A DNA stretch of 64,000 nt from Gallaecimonas sp. GXIMD4217 (lineage in GTDB: Bacteria; Pseudomonadota; Gammaproteobacteria; Enterobacterales; Gallaecimonadaceae). The DNA lies in assembly GCF_038087665.1 (NCBI RefSeq), contig NZ_CP149925.1:1860870-1924869 (forward strand). The letters run 5' to 3'. The position numbers were made by a program, and so were the translations under genes. The notes under the pieces are model-generated. The model ran no database searches. It saw nothing but the letters and a program-made list of their open reading frames with translations, and was not told the origin of the DNA. Each line of letters opens with the position of its first letter. Position 1 is the stretch's first letter. Of this stretch, positions 25,523-33,975 are shown one piece after another.

Positions 25523-27874
25523 TTGCCGCTGCAGCAGTCCCACCATGGGATCCTGGTCGCCATTTCCGTGCTGATCGCCACCCTGGCCGCCTATACCAGC
25601 CTGGTGCTGGTCAACCGTGCCCACCAGACGCCCGACGGCCGGGACCAATGGCTGTTGTTCGCCGCCGCCATCTTCGGCACCGGGGTCTGGTCCATGCACT
25701 TCACGGCCATGCTGGCCCTGCGCCTCAAGATCCCCTTCGCTTTCGAGCCGCTGATCACCGCCGCCTCCTGGATCATGGCCTGCTCCTTCAGCGCCCTGGC
25801 CCTGTCGCTCAAGGAATGGCTGAACACGCCGCTACGCCTGCCCCTGGCCGGGACCTTGATGGGCATGGGCATTGCCGGCATGCATTACACCGGCATGGCC
25901 GCCATGGTGGTCCAGGCCGAGATCCGCTACGCCGGCTGGTCGGTACTGGCCGCCTGCCTGGTGGGGATAGTCGCCTCCCTGCTGGCGCTAAGGGCCACCG
26001 AAATGGCCCCTATCGGCAGCCGGCGCATCCGCCTGCTGGCGGCGCTGCTGGGAGGCCTGGCCGTGTCGGGGCTGCACTTCGTGGCCATGGCCGGTACCGG
26101 CTTTCACTTCGATGAGGCCCTGCCGGCGAGCGGCGGCAGGCTGTCCCTGCCCCTGCTCGCCACCCTGGTGATCCTGGCCACCCTGCTGCTGATGGCCACG
26201 GCCTGGGTGCTGAGCACCCTGGCCGAACGGGCCCAGCAGCACCGCCATCTCTACGCCAGCCTGTCGGAAATCGAACTGCACCGGCGCCTGCTGCGGCGCC
26301 AGGTGGAAGGACTGGAGATCTGGCTCAACGACGACGGTCGGCTGGAGCATGTCAGCGGTGATAGCCAGGCCATACTGGGCGAGCGGCGCCTGGACGAACA
26401 CGACCCCTGGCGCTTCCTGGATCCCCCTTCACGGTTGCTGCTCCAGCAGATCTGGCAGCAGCTGAGGCAGCAGCATCAGCTCACCCTGTGCCTGATCCTC
26501 ACCAAGGCCGGCGGCGACACACTGAAGCTGGGCCTGGACGCCAGCCTCAGCCCGGCCACGGGCAGCGGCCTGCTGCTGCTAAGACGCATCCAGGACAGGG
26601 AAACCCACCTGCGCGACAGCGAAACCGGCCTGTCCAGCCGCCAGTACCTGGAAGATCAGCAGGCCTGCCCCGCCGCCCTGACCCTGGTGGTGATCCAGGT
26701 GCCGCTGTTCAACTCCCTGGTGCACCTGGGCAGCACCGACAGTTACCACCAGGCCCTGAGTCTCTGGGTGAGCCGCCTGCGCCAGACCTTCCAGGGTTCC
26801 AGGCCCGCCTACCTGGCCAGGCTGGACACCGATGCCTTCCTGGTGGCCATAGAAGACGAGGACAGGCAGTGGCAGCCCAGCGACGGCTGGGCGGTCAGGG
26901 CCTTGCTGGCCGCGCCCCTGACGGTGGGCCCGGAGTCCTGGCACCTGAACCTGGCCATGGGCATCACCTGGGTGGCCAAGGGCAGCAGCGGCAAGCTCAT
27001 GGTGCAATCGGCCCTGGCCGCGCTGCGGGGGGCCCAGCAGCAGCTGGACAGGATGCTGTTCGTGGACAAGGCCGACACCCCGGTGCTGGCCGAGCGGCTG
27101 CAGCTGGAACAGGAGCTGCACCTGGCCCAGGTCGCCAGCGACTTCCGCCTGCTGTTCCAGCCCAAGATGCACCTGGACAGCGGCCAGGTGACCAGCCTGG
27201 AGGTGCTGCTGCGCTGGCATCACAAGGACAGGGGCATGGTGGCCCCCAACGAGTTCATCCCGCTGCTGGAACACACCGGCCTCATCCACCATGTGGGGGA
27301 CTGGGTGCTGGACAGGGCCCTGGCCCAGCTGGGCCAATGGCGCCAGCACCCGAGGCTGCAGCGCCTGGATCTGGCGGTGAACATCTCGGCGCTGCAGCTG
27401 CAGAACGACAGCTTCGTCTCCAACCTGGAGAAGAGCCGCCACCATCACGGCGTCGAGGCCCACAAGCTGATCCTGGAGGTCACCGAAACCGTGGCCATGG
27501 CCCAGCCCCAGGTCGCCCAGCACCAGATGGACAAGCTGCGCCGGCTGGGCTACCAGCTGTCCATCGACGACTTCGGCACCGGCTATTCGTCCCTGGCCTA
27601 CCTGCGCGACTTCCCGCTGCACGAGCTGAAGATAGACAGGACCTTCGTACAACAGCTGGATACGGAGGAAGGCCGGCAACTGGTCAAGATCATGGGCATG
27701 ATTGGCCAGACCCTGGGCTACCGCACCGTGGCCGAGGGAGTGGAAAGCCAGGCACAACTGACCCTGCTACGCACCCTCGGCATCGACCTGGCCCAGGGCT
27801 ACCTTATTGCCAGGCCCATGGCCATCCAGGAGCTGACCGACTGGCTGCTCAGCCGCGCCGGTAACTCAGGCTGA
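25523..27874 (+). CDS. MHYT-domain membrane protein with degenerate GGDEF and EAL domain
   Basis: A 783-residue c-di-GMP phosphodiesterase. The N-terminal MHYT sensor has seven membrane helices and three MHYT-like motifs ('SMHFTAM', 'GMHYTGM', 'LHFVAM'). A degenerate GGDEF region follows ('ARLDTDAFLVAI' in place of GGDEF). The EAL domain starts 'FQPKMHLDSGQ'; the EAL motif is 'EVLLRW', and the metal and catalytic residues look intact ('NISALQLQ', 'LEVTETVAM', 'SIDDFGTGYSSLAYL', 'LKIDRTFV', 'AEGVESQAQL'). So it likely hydrolyses c-di-GMP to pGpG. I start at TTG 25523 with AGGGA seven bases upstream. Its last 26 bp overlap the convergent exporter gene. Confidence 0.9.
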   Translation: MPLQQSHHGILVAISVLIATLAAYTSLVLVNRAHQTPDGRDQWLLFAAAIFGTGVWSMHFTAMLALRLKIPFAFEPLITAASWIMACSFSALALSLKEWLNTPLRLPLAGTLMGMGIAGMHYTGMAAMVVQAEIRYAGWSVLAACLVGIVASLLALRATEMAPIGSRRIRLLAALLGGLAVSGLHFVAMAGTGFHFDEALPASGGRLSLPLLATLVILATLLLMATAWVLSTLAERAQQHRHLYASLSEIELHRRLLRRQVEGLEIWLNDDGRLEHVSGDSQAILGERRLDEHDPWRFLDPPSRLLLQQIWQQLRQQHQLTLCLILTKAGGDTLKLGLDASLSPATGSGLLLLRRIQDRETHLRDSETGLSSRQYLEDQQACPAALTLVVIQVPLFNSLVHLGSTDSYHQALSLWVSRLRQTFQGSRPAYLARLDTDAFLVAIEDEDRQWQPSDGWAVRALLAAPLTVGPESWHLNLAMGITWVAKGSSGKLMVQSALAALRGAQQQLDRMLFVDKADTPVLAERLQLEQELHLAQVASDFRLLFQPKMHLDSGQVTSLEVLLRWHHKDRGMVAPNEFIPLLEHTGLIHHVGDWVLDRALAQLGQWRQHPRLQRLDLAVNISALQLQNDSFVSNLEKSRHHHGVEAHKLILEVTETVAMAQPQVAQHQMDKLRRLGYQLSIDDFGTGYSSLAYLRDFPLHELKIDRTFVQQLDTEEGRQLVKIMGMIGQTLGYRTVAEGVESQAQLTLLRTLGIDLAQGYLIARPMAIQELTDWLLSRAGNSG

Positions 27875-29027
27875 GGAAGATCACCAGTCCAAGCACCGCC
27901 GACAACACCATGGTCACCACCATGGGCAGGGCCGAATCGGCGCTGTGGGCGGCGGCCACCCCCAGCCCGACCAGGGCACCGAAGCCAAAGCGGGAGCTGC
28001 CGGCCAGGGAGGAGGCGGTGCCGGCCATGTCCGGGACCTTCTGCAGCAGCAGGGCCATGGCATTGGAGCCCACCATGGACAGGCAGCCGATATAGCCGGC
28101 CACGCCGGCCACCAGCGCCGCAAAGGGCCACTGCCAGTACACGGCCAGGAAGGCCAGCCCCCCCATCAGGCTCTGCAGCACCAGGGCCAGCAGCAACAGT
28201 CGCTGGGCGCCCCAGCGGTGCACCAGGCGGCCGTTACCGTAGGTCAGCACCATCAGCACCACCACGTTGAGGCCGAAGTAGTAGCCGAACTGGGCCTCGG
28301 AAACGCCATAGAGTTCGATATAGACAAAGGATCCCGAGGTCAAGAAGGCCATCAGGCCACTGAAGGAAAAGGCCGCACAGAGGATCAGGCCCAGGGCCCT
28401 GGGGTTGGCCAGCAGCAGGCCAAAATCCTTGAGGGTTTGGCCCAGGGCCAGGGGCCGCCGCACCTTGAGGGTTTCCGGGATCCGCCACCACACCAGGGCC
28501 ACGGCGGCCAGGGCCGCCAGGGCCAGCAGCCAGAAGATGCCCTGCCAGGGCGCCACCAGCAGCACATAGCCGCCGATCAGCGGCGCCAGCAGCGGTGCCA
28601 GGGTGATCACCAGGGTGATGGTGGACAGCAGCCGGGACAGCTCGTTGGGATCGTCGATAAGGTCGCGCAGCAGCGCGTAGATCACCACAGAGGAGGCCGC
28701 CCCCATCATGCCCTGGAGGACACGGATCAGCTGCAGCATCTGGATGTCACTGGCCAGGGCGCAGGCCACCGACAGCACAGTGAACAACAGGGTGCCGCCC
28801 AGGATCACCGGCCGCCGGCCTATGGCGTCCGCCACCGGCCCCAGCAGCAGCTGGCCCAGGGCGAAGCCCCCCACATAGGCGGATACGGTGGCCTGGACCT
28901 GGCTGGGATCCACCCCCAGATCCCGGGCGATGCCGGGCAGGCTCGGCAGATACATGTCGATGGCCAGGGGGGTCAGCATGGCGACCAGGCCCAGGGTCAG
29001 GAGCAGGGAAAAAGGCGTCTTGGTCAC
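27849..29027 (-). CDS. Bcr/CflA-family drug efflux transporter (MFS)
   Basis: A 392-residue, 12-helix major-facilitator protein. The family pattern is visible in 'DMYLPSLPGIARDLG', 'GQLLLGPVADAIGRRPVILGG' (loop 2-3 motif A) and 'LLAPLIGGYVL'. It probably exports a drug or small peptide by proton antiport. The start is GTG 29027 with AGGAGG upstream. Its 3' end overlaps the EAL gene by 26 bp. Confidence 0.92.
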   Translation of the reverse strand: MTKTPFSLLLTLGLVAMLTPLAIDMYLPSLPGIARDLGVDPSQVQATVSAYVGGFALGQLLLGPVADAIGRRPVILGGTLLFTVLSVACALASDIQMLQLIRVLQGMMGAASSVVIYALLRDLIDDPNELSRLLSTITLVITLAPLLAPLIGGYVLLVAPWQGIFWLLALAALAAVALVWWRIPETLKVRRPLALGQTLKDFGLLLANPRALGLILCAAFSFSGLMAFLTSGSFVYIELYGVSEAQFGYYFGLNVVVLMVLTYGNGRLVHRWGAQRLLLLALVLQSLMGGLAFLAVYWQWPFAALVAGVAGYIGCLSMVGSNAMALLLQKVPDMAGTASSLAGSSRFGFGALVGLGVAAAHSADSALPMVVTMVLSAVLGLVIFLSLSYRRG

Positions 29028-29169
29028 GCCGCCTCCTGTGAAAAGCGCTTACGGTCACACAGTGTGACACAGCGGAACAAAAAGCGTCAGGGGTCAGGCG
29101 CTTAGCGGCGCTATTTTCACGCCGTAGCGCCATGCTAGGCTGTGCCCCCTTGGCAAGCGGGAGAACAAC

Positions 29170-29595
29170 ATGACGGACATCCGTATCATCCAGGCCGATC
29201 TGGCCCTGGCTGGCGCGGTGGAAGCGGCCCTGCCGGAATTCGCCCGCAAGCGCACCGTCGACCAGTACCTGGCCCGTTTCCAGGGCCGGCCCCATCTGTG
29301 CCTGGTGGCACTGGTGGATGGCCGGGCCGCGGCCTACAAGCTCGGCTACCGGCTGGACGAGGGCGTTTTCTATTCCTGGCTCGGCGGGGTGCTGCCACCC
29401 TGGCGCCGGCTTGGGCTGGCGCAAAGGCTGCTGGATGCCCAGGAAAGCTGGGCAAGGCGCCACGGCTACCAGCGTATCGAGGTCAAGTCCACCCCGGAAT
29501 TCCCCACCATGCTGGCCTTCCTGGCCAAGAACGGCTACCGGTCCCAGGGCGGCCCTGGCCGCAAGCTGCTATTCGTCAAGCCGCTAGCCAGATAA
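29170..29595 (+). CDS. GNAT family N-acetyltransferase
   Basis: A 141-residue GNAT domain. The acetyl-CoA-binding motif A is 'SWLGGVLPPWRRLGLAQRLL' and motif B is in 'FPTMLAFLAKNGYRSQG'. The acceptor is unknown. GGGAG precedes the ATG. Its 3' end overlaps the convergent MAPEG gene by 20 bp. Confidence 0.88.
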   Translation: MTDIRIIQADLALAGAVEAALPEFARKRTVDQYLARFQGRPHLCLVALVDGRAAAYKLGYRLDEGVFYSWLGGVLPPWRRLGLAQRLLDAQESWARRHGYQRIEVKSTPEFPTMLAFLAKNGYRSQGGPGRKLLFVKPLAR

Positions 29596-29977
29596 GGCGC
29601 AGCCACAGCGCCAGCAGCACCAGGTTGGACAGCAGGAAGATCCCGAGCCGATGCCCCACGTGGTTGTAGGTCAAATGAATGGCGCTGTGGACGGCCCGCA
29701 GCGCCACGTAGCCCCAGGCCAGAGCCAGGGCAACCGGCTCCGAGCCCTCGCCCAGGGCCAGGAAGGCCACCACGGCGGTGTAGAACAGCACCGGCATCTC
29801 GAACAGGTTGCGGTAGTTGTTGCCGGCCTGCACCACCTTGTCCGGCATGTCACCATCCATCAGCTTGTACTGGCGCAGCCTGACCTCGCCGCTGCGGGCG
29901 GCCTTGATGCGCCGGATCAGCATCAGCACGGCCACCGCCGTGGTCAGCAGCAGCAGCGCAAAAGCACTATGGAGCAT
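29576..29977 (-). CDS. MAPEG family membrane protein
   Basis: A 133-residue four-helix membrane protein. It has the MAPEG pattern 'QAGNNYRNLFEMPVLFYTAV' and 'RAVHSAIHLTYN', seen in eicosanoid and glutathione metabolism homologues; bacterial versions are of unknown substrate. ATG 29977 has AGAGGTG upstream; the longer frame beginning at 30058 is not supported. Confidence 0.85.
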   Translation of the reverse strand: MLHSAFALLLLTTAVAVLMLIRRIKAARSGEVRLRQYKLMDGDMPDKVVQAGNNYRNLFEMPVLFYTAVVAFLALGEGSEPVALALAWGYVALRAVHSAIHLTYNHVGHRLGIFLLSNLVLLALWLRLIWLAA

Positions 29978-30140
29978 GTTCACCTCTGGCTTTATTCCAT
30001 TTCCACCCCAGCCTACACCAAAACCACCACGGCTCATGAAAAACACGTTGTTTTTCAACGCTTATCCACCTTTGCTAAATGCCGCCACATGGTGAATGAT
30101 AAGGAGGCCAGTGTAGCCAAGGAGCCCGGCCGCAGCCGCC

Positions 30141-30977
30141 ATGCGATACCATTTCAACAATTTCACCCTGGATTGCGAGCAGCTCAGCCTGACCTTGGCT
30201 GACCACTGCCTGACCCTGGACGCCCGCATGGCGCGGCTGCTGACGCTGCTGATCGAGGCCTATCCCGACCACCTCGGCCAGCGCCAGCTCCTGGAGCAGA
30301 TCTGGCCGGACACCGTGGTGTCGAACTGGTCCATTTCCAGGCTGGTGTCCGATACCCGCAAGCTCTTTCAGGAACACGGCATTGATGAGCCGGTGATCCA
30401 GACCCTGCACGGCCGGGGTTATCGCCTGGCCCCCGAGCTCAGGGCGCAGCTCAAGGCCAGCCCCGGCGAGGCCACCCCCGATGTTGGCCACAACAGGCGC
30501 CCGTACCGGCTGCTGGCCGCAGCCGCCCTGCTTGCCGTCCTGGCCGGGTCGGCATATCAATGGGCGACCAAGGGTAAGGACGCTTCGCAGCTGGTCATCG
30601 GCGAGGCCGGGGATACCAAAGGCCGGATCCTCTGGGTGGACGACCACCCACAGAACAACGGCCAGGAAAGGCAGTTCCTGGCGCAGCGCCGCATCGCCGT
30701 CTACACCACCGCCAGTACCGAGGAGGCCCTGATCTTGCTGTCCATGTACAGCTACGACGCCGTGATCTCGGACATGGGCAGGAACGGGGACAACCTGGCC
30801 GGTCTCAAGCTGCTCAAGACCATGCGCGCCCGGGGCGACGACACGCCCTTCTTCCTCTACACCATACTGCCGTCATCCGCCCAGACCCAGCTGGTGGCAA
30901 GCCATGGCGGCCAGGGGGTCGCGGTAAAATCCCAGGCCCTCTATGAGCAGCTGCTGCCGTTGTTCCAGGAGCAATAA
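30141..30977 (+). CDS. Winged-helix protein with TM helix and C-terminal receiver domain
   Basis: A 278-residue protein with an unusual order. Residues 1-100 are an OmpR/CadC-type winged helix ('LLTLLIEAYPDHLGQRQLLE', 'VSNWSISRLVSDTRKLFQ', 'IQTLHGRGYRLAPE'). Residues 122-141 form one hydrophobic helix (LLAAAALLAVLAGSAYQW) after a basic HNRRPYR. Residues 160-278 are a response-regulator receiver: acidic pocket D167/D168 ('ILWVDDHP'), phosphoacceptor D211 ('VISDMGR'), T241 and K263. Regular OmpR proteins place the receiver first and have no TM helix; CadC proteins have no receiver. By the positive-inside rule the receiver would be outside the membrane. Target genes unknown. Only start in frame is ATG 30141, with no well-spaced ribosome site. 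Confidence 0.85.
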   Translation: MRYHFNNFTLDCEQLSLTLADHCLTLDARMARLLTLLIEAYPDHLGQRQLLEQIWPDTVVSNWSISRLVSDTRKLFQEHGIDEPVIQTLHGRGYRLAPELRAQLKASPGEATPDVGHNRRPYRLLAAAALLAVLAGSAYQWATKGKDASQLVIGEAGDTKGRILWVDDHPQNNGQERQFLAQRRIAVYTTASTEEALILLSMYSYDAVISDMGRNGDNLAGLKLLKTMRARGDDTPFFLYTILPSSAQTQLVASHGGQGVAVKSQALYEQLLPLFQEQ

Positions 30978-31199
30978 CGGCGTCGCCAACCTTCTTGCCC
31001 GGCGCATGTAAACCTTTGTTTTTTATAGATTCAAAAACTTTCAAAAGGTTTCACTGCCCCCCTTTCTCCATCCCAAGTAAATCTGGAATTACGCCCTGGC
31101 CGGGCGTACCCAGAACAGTCCCGATGGACGGGGCGATGCCAGTCCCTGGAACCGCCTTAAGGCACCGGACATGGAACTTGACCGCAGATGGAGACGCAG

Positions 31200-32867
31200 A
31201 TGAAAAAGTCCCTTTTGGCCACCCTGGTGGCCCTGAACCTGGCCGCCTGCGGCGGCAGCAGCGACAGCACCCCGGATAACACCACCACCCCGCCGCCACC
31301 GCCGCCGGCCGAAACCGCCCTGACCGGCTTCTTCGTCGACAGCCCGGTGGCCGGCATCGACTACAGCACCGAGACCCATAGCGGCGTCACCAGCCCGGAA
31401 GGGGCCTACGACTACGAGGAAGGGGAAACCGTCACCTTTTCCATTGGCGATCTGATCTTCCCGGCCGTCGCCGCCAGTGGCATGGTGACGCCGGCGGACA
31501 TCGCCGCCGGAGACGAAACCACCCAGACCAATATCCTGCAGATCCTGCAATCCCTGGATGCCGATGGCGATCCGAGCAACGGCATCAGCCTGATCGACGG
31601 CGCCGCCGACGCCTTTGCAGGCACCAGCCTCGATATCACCTCCAGCGACTTCGACAGCCAGGTCACCGAGGTGCTGAGCACCCTAGGCGACGGCATCGAC
31701 CTGGTCAGCGAAGAGCAGGCCCAGGCCCACTTCCAGCAGTCCCTGCGCCAGCAGCTCCAGGGCGCCTGGCTGCTCAGCGAAGGGGACGGCATGCGCAACG
31801 TGCTGACCTTCATCGACGATGAGCATTACATCATCATCCACGAGCACAGCGACGAGCCCGGCACCGAGGGCAGCCAGGCCGCCGGCTCGGTGGAATTCGG
31901 CAACTACGACTGGGATCCCGACACCGGCAACGTCGAACTGAGCCTGATCGGTGAATCCGACGGCTGGGGCGGCCTTTATGACGGCGGCCCGGCGGTGAAT
32001 ACCCTGGCCATCAGCGGCGACACCCTGACCCTCGGCTTCGTCGATGGCGAAGTCAATTTCACCCGCGTCAGCGACGCCGACAACCCCCTGATCGGCTCCT
32101 GGGCCGCCGACGACCAGGAAGACGACAACATACTGGTGCTGACCTTCCTGTCCGACAGCCAGTACGTCATCGCCCACAGCAACAGCCCCGACGCCTACCA
32201 AGGCCAAGAGGTGCAGCCCCTGGCCGGCGAGTTCGGCAGCTACAGCTACTCGGGCGGTGAACTCATGGTCCAGGGTGTCACCGTCGACACCGACGGCCCC
32301 GGCGGCCTGTTCGATGGCGAAGAAGGGCCGCTGCGGGCCGAGCTGGACTTGGAAAGCTGGGGTGAGATCGTCTTCTACGAGGACGGCGATGCCGACTTCG
32401 CCATGAGCCGGGTGGGTACCTTTGCCACCACCCTGGTGGACGACCCCAATGCCGGTGCCGAAGGCGAGCTGGGCACCATCACCACGGTGCGCCATTTCGG
32501 CGGCTTCCAGGATCTGCAGCTCGACGGCACCCTCTGGCAGATGGACGTGACCTTTGCCGCCGTCAACCAGGCCGAGTGCGCCGTCACCTTCGAGGACGGC
32601 AGCTGCGGCTCCACCTTCGAGGTACAGCTGCTGGCCGACGGCAGTGGCGTGATAGAGGACATCCATGAAGACAACCCCCTGCCCCTGGAGTGGCGACTGA
32701 GCACGGCCGGCACCATCGAGATCGACTTCAGCGACGGCGAACTGGGCCTGCACATGGTCATCGCCAAGCTGGCTTATGACGACGAACAGCACCATGTGCT
32801 GCTGGGGCTGTATTCCGATGAGGGCGAGGAAGACTCCCTCTGGCAGACCGTCATGCGGCCCCAGTGA
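31200..32867 (+). CDS. Repetitive acidic lipoprotein
   Basis: A 555-residue protein with lipoprotein signal MKKSLLATLVALNLAAC (lipobox LAAC, Cys17) followed by a Gly/Ser and a Pro-rich linker. Residues 185-275 and 297-385 are two copies of one beta-rich unit (G-W...LTF..D..Y.I.H..S...EFG.Y....GGL.DG), and a more diverged unit may follow. The N part (about 40-175) has a carboxypeptidase-regulatory-like start. The mature protein is strongly acidic. Probably anchored at the cell surface or outer membrane; function unknown. GGAG precedes ATG 31200. Confidence 0.8.
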   Translation: MKKSLLATLVALNLAACGGSSDSTPDNTTTPPPPPPAETALTGFFVDSPVAGIDYSTETHSGVTSPEGAYDYEEGETVTFSIGDLIFPAVAASGMVTPADIAAGDETTQTNILQILQSLDADGDPSNGISLIDGAADAFAGTSLDITSSDFDSQVTEVLSTLGDGIDLVSEEQAQAHFQQSLRQQLQGAWLLSEGDGMRNVLTFIDDEHYIIIHEHSDEPGTEGSQAAGSVEFGNYDWDPDTGNVELSLIGESDGWGGLYDGGPAVNTLAISGDTLTLGFVDGEVNFTRVSDADNPLIGSWAADDQEDDNILVLTFLSDSQYVIAHSNSPDAYQGQEVQPLAGEFGSYSYSGGELMVQGVTVDTDGPGGLFDGEEGPLRAELDLESWGEIVFYEDGDADFAMSRVGTFATTLVDDPNAGAEGELGTITTVRHFGGFQDLQLDGTLWQMDVTFAAVNQAECAVTFEDGSCGSTFEVQLLADGSGVIEDIHEDNPLPLEWRLSTAGTIEIDFSDGELGLHMVIAKLAYDDEQHHVLLGLYSDEGEEDSLWQTVMRPQ

Positions 32868-32887
32868 GCAGGACTGCGGCCATGTTT

Positions 32888-32913
32888 GAGGCGCCGATGG
32901 GCGCCTCTTTTTT
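32888..32913 (+). terminator. Intrinsic terminator
   Basis: GAGGCGCC, GATG loop, GGCGCCTC, then six Ts, behind the lipoprotein gene. Confidence 0.92.
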
Positions 32914-32921
32914 AAGCAAGC

Positions 32922-32946
32922 AAAAAGGCGCCAACCGGCGCCTTTT
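32922..32946 (-). terminator. Intrinsic terminator (minus-strand gene)
   Basis: AAAAGGCGCC, AACC loop, GGCGCCTTTT; the A side gives a T-run for the leftward transcript. Confidence 0.88.
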
Positions 32947-32964
32947 CTTCGCCACGCAAGGGAT

Positions 32965-33813
32965 TCAGGGCTTGGCCAGGGAGGCCAGGCGCATCTCGAA
33001 CATGTCGGGCACGGACACCCAGTTGGCCGCATCCTGGGCCCAGTAGTTGCCGCCTTCCTCGCCCTGGCGCAGCTCAAGGCTGGCCAGTACCTGGGTGGCA
33101 AAGGCGCTCTTCTTCCAGTGCGGGGTATGGAAATAAAGCACCGGCAGCTCGGCACGGGCCTTGAGACGCTCCACCAGCTCAATGCCTTGTGCCTCGGTGC
33201 CTTCACCGCCGACGATCAGCAGATCGGCCGCCGCCAGGCATTCATCCAGGCCCAGCAGTTCGCAGTCGGCCACGGCCAGATCGCCCATCTTGCCATTGAG
33301 CCAGCGAGCCACCCTGTCCTTGTGGCTGCCCAGATTGGCGGTGACCACCAGGGCGCCGGAGCGGGGCAAGGCGGCGCTCTGGCCCGTGACCAGCCAGCCG
33401 ATCAGCTCCTTGAGGTTGTCATGGAAGGGCTCCAGCTCATAGGTGACAGGCACCGTGCCGAAGGCCAGGTAGCGGCGGCCGTCCTTGCTGCCGGCGGCGG
33501 CCAGGGGCTGGCCGGTCTTGCGGCCCACCAGCAGCGGGAAGCTGGCGTCACCGGCCGGCACCATGAACTGGCTGTAGCGGCCGGGGGCGTAGCGCAGCGG
33601 CGCGTTCAGCAGGTTCATGGCCAGCGCCTGCTGGCTGGGCTGCCACCTTTCCTTTATCAGCTCGCTCCCCTTGTCGGCCTTGGCCTTGGGAGTCGTTTCC
33701 AGCACGGTCTGGTCGGGCGCCTTCACCGGGGCCCGGGCATGGGGATTGGAGTCACAGCCCCATAACGCCATTAGCGTGGTAACCACGAGCGATGCACGTA
33801 TCGTTTTTTTCAT
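32965..33813 (-). CDS. Lipoprotein weakly like the N-terminal domain of ImpA-type metalloproteases
   Basis: A 282-residue lipoprotein (MKKTIRASLVVTTLMALWGC, lipobox with Cys20). The body has 'VPAGDASFPLLVGRKTGQPL', 'KDGRRYLAFGTVPVTY', 'LVVTANLGSHKDRVARWL' and 'LLIVGGEGTEAQG', which recalls the N-terminal domain that precedes the M60-type catalytic domain in ImpA-like mucin metalloproteases. No catalytic HExxH is present, and the gene ends there, so it would be a stand-alone domain. This is a weak resemblance by eye. ATG 33813 has GGAGAG upstream. It is divergent from the GNAT-nitrilase gene. Confidence 0.65.
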   Translation of the reverse strand: MKKTIRASLVVTTLMALWGCDSNPHARAPVKAPDQTVLETTPKAKADKGSELIKERWQPSQQALAMNLLNAPLRYAPGRYSQFMVPAGDASFPLLVGRKTGQPLAAAGSKDGRRYLAFGTVPVTYELEPFHDNLKELIGWLVTGQSAALPRSGALVVTANLGSHKDRVARWLNGKMGDLAVADCELLGLDECLAAADLLIVGGEGTEAQGIELVERLKARAELPVLYFHTPHWKKSAFATQVLASLELRQGEEGGNYWAQDAANWVSVPDMFEMRLASLAKP

Positions 33814-33894
33814 TTGGCTGCTCTCCAATACCTCTTGCACGGTGGCTACATTAGCGCCCCGTTCACAAGGCCTGAATATCATTTCAACAAAAAT

Positions 33895-33949
33895 ACCCGC
33901 CGCAAATGCCAAGGCGGGTGTGACAAAGGCCACACCCTTGGTTAGGGTG
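33895..33949. promoter_or_regulatory. Three overlapping inverted repeats upstream of the GNAT-nitrilase gene
   Basis: Stem 1: ACCCGCC (33895-33901) with GGCGGGT (33913-33919). Stem 2: GGGTGTG (33916-33922) with CACACCC (33931-33937). Stem 3: CACCC (33933-33937) with GGGTG (33945-33949). Stems 1 and 2 share GGGT, stems 2 and 3 share CACCC, so they are mutually exclusive. No T-run follows. The ribosome site AGGAGG (33963-33968) is 14 nt downstream. Confidence 0.4.
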
Positions 33950-33975
33950 AAGTTAAGCGAACAGGAGGATGCCCC

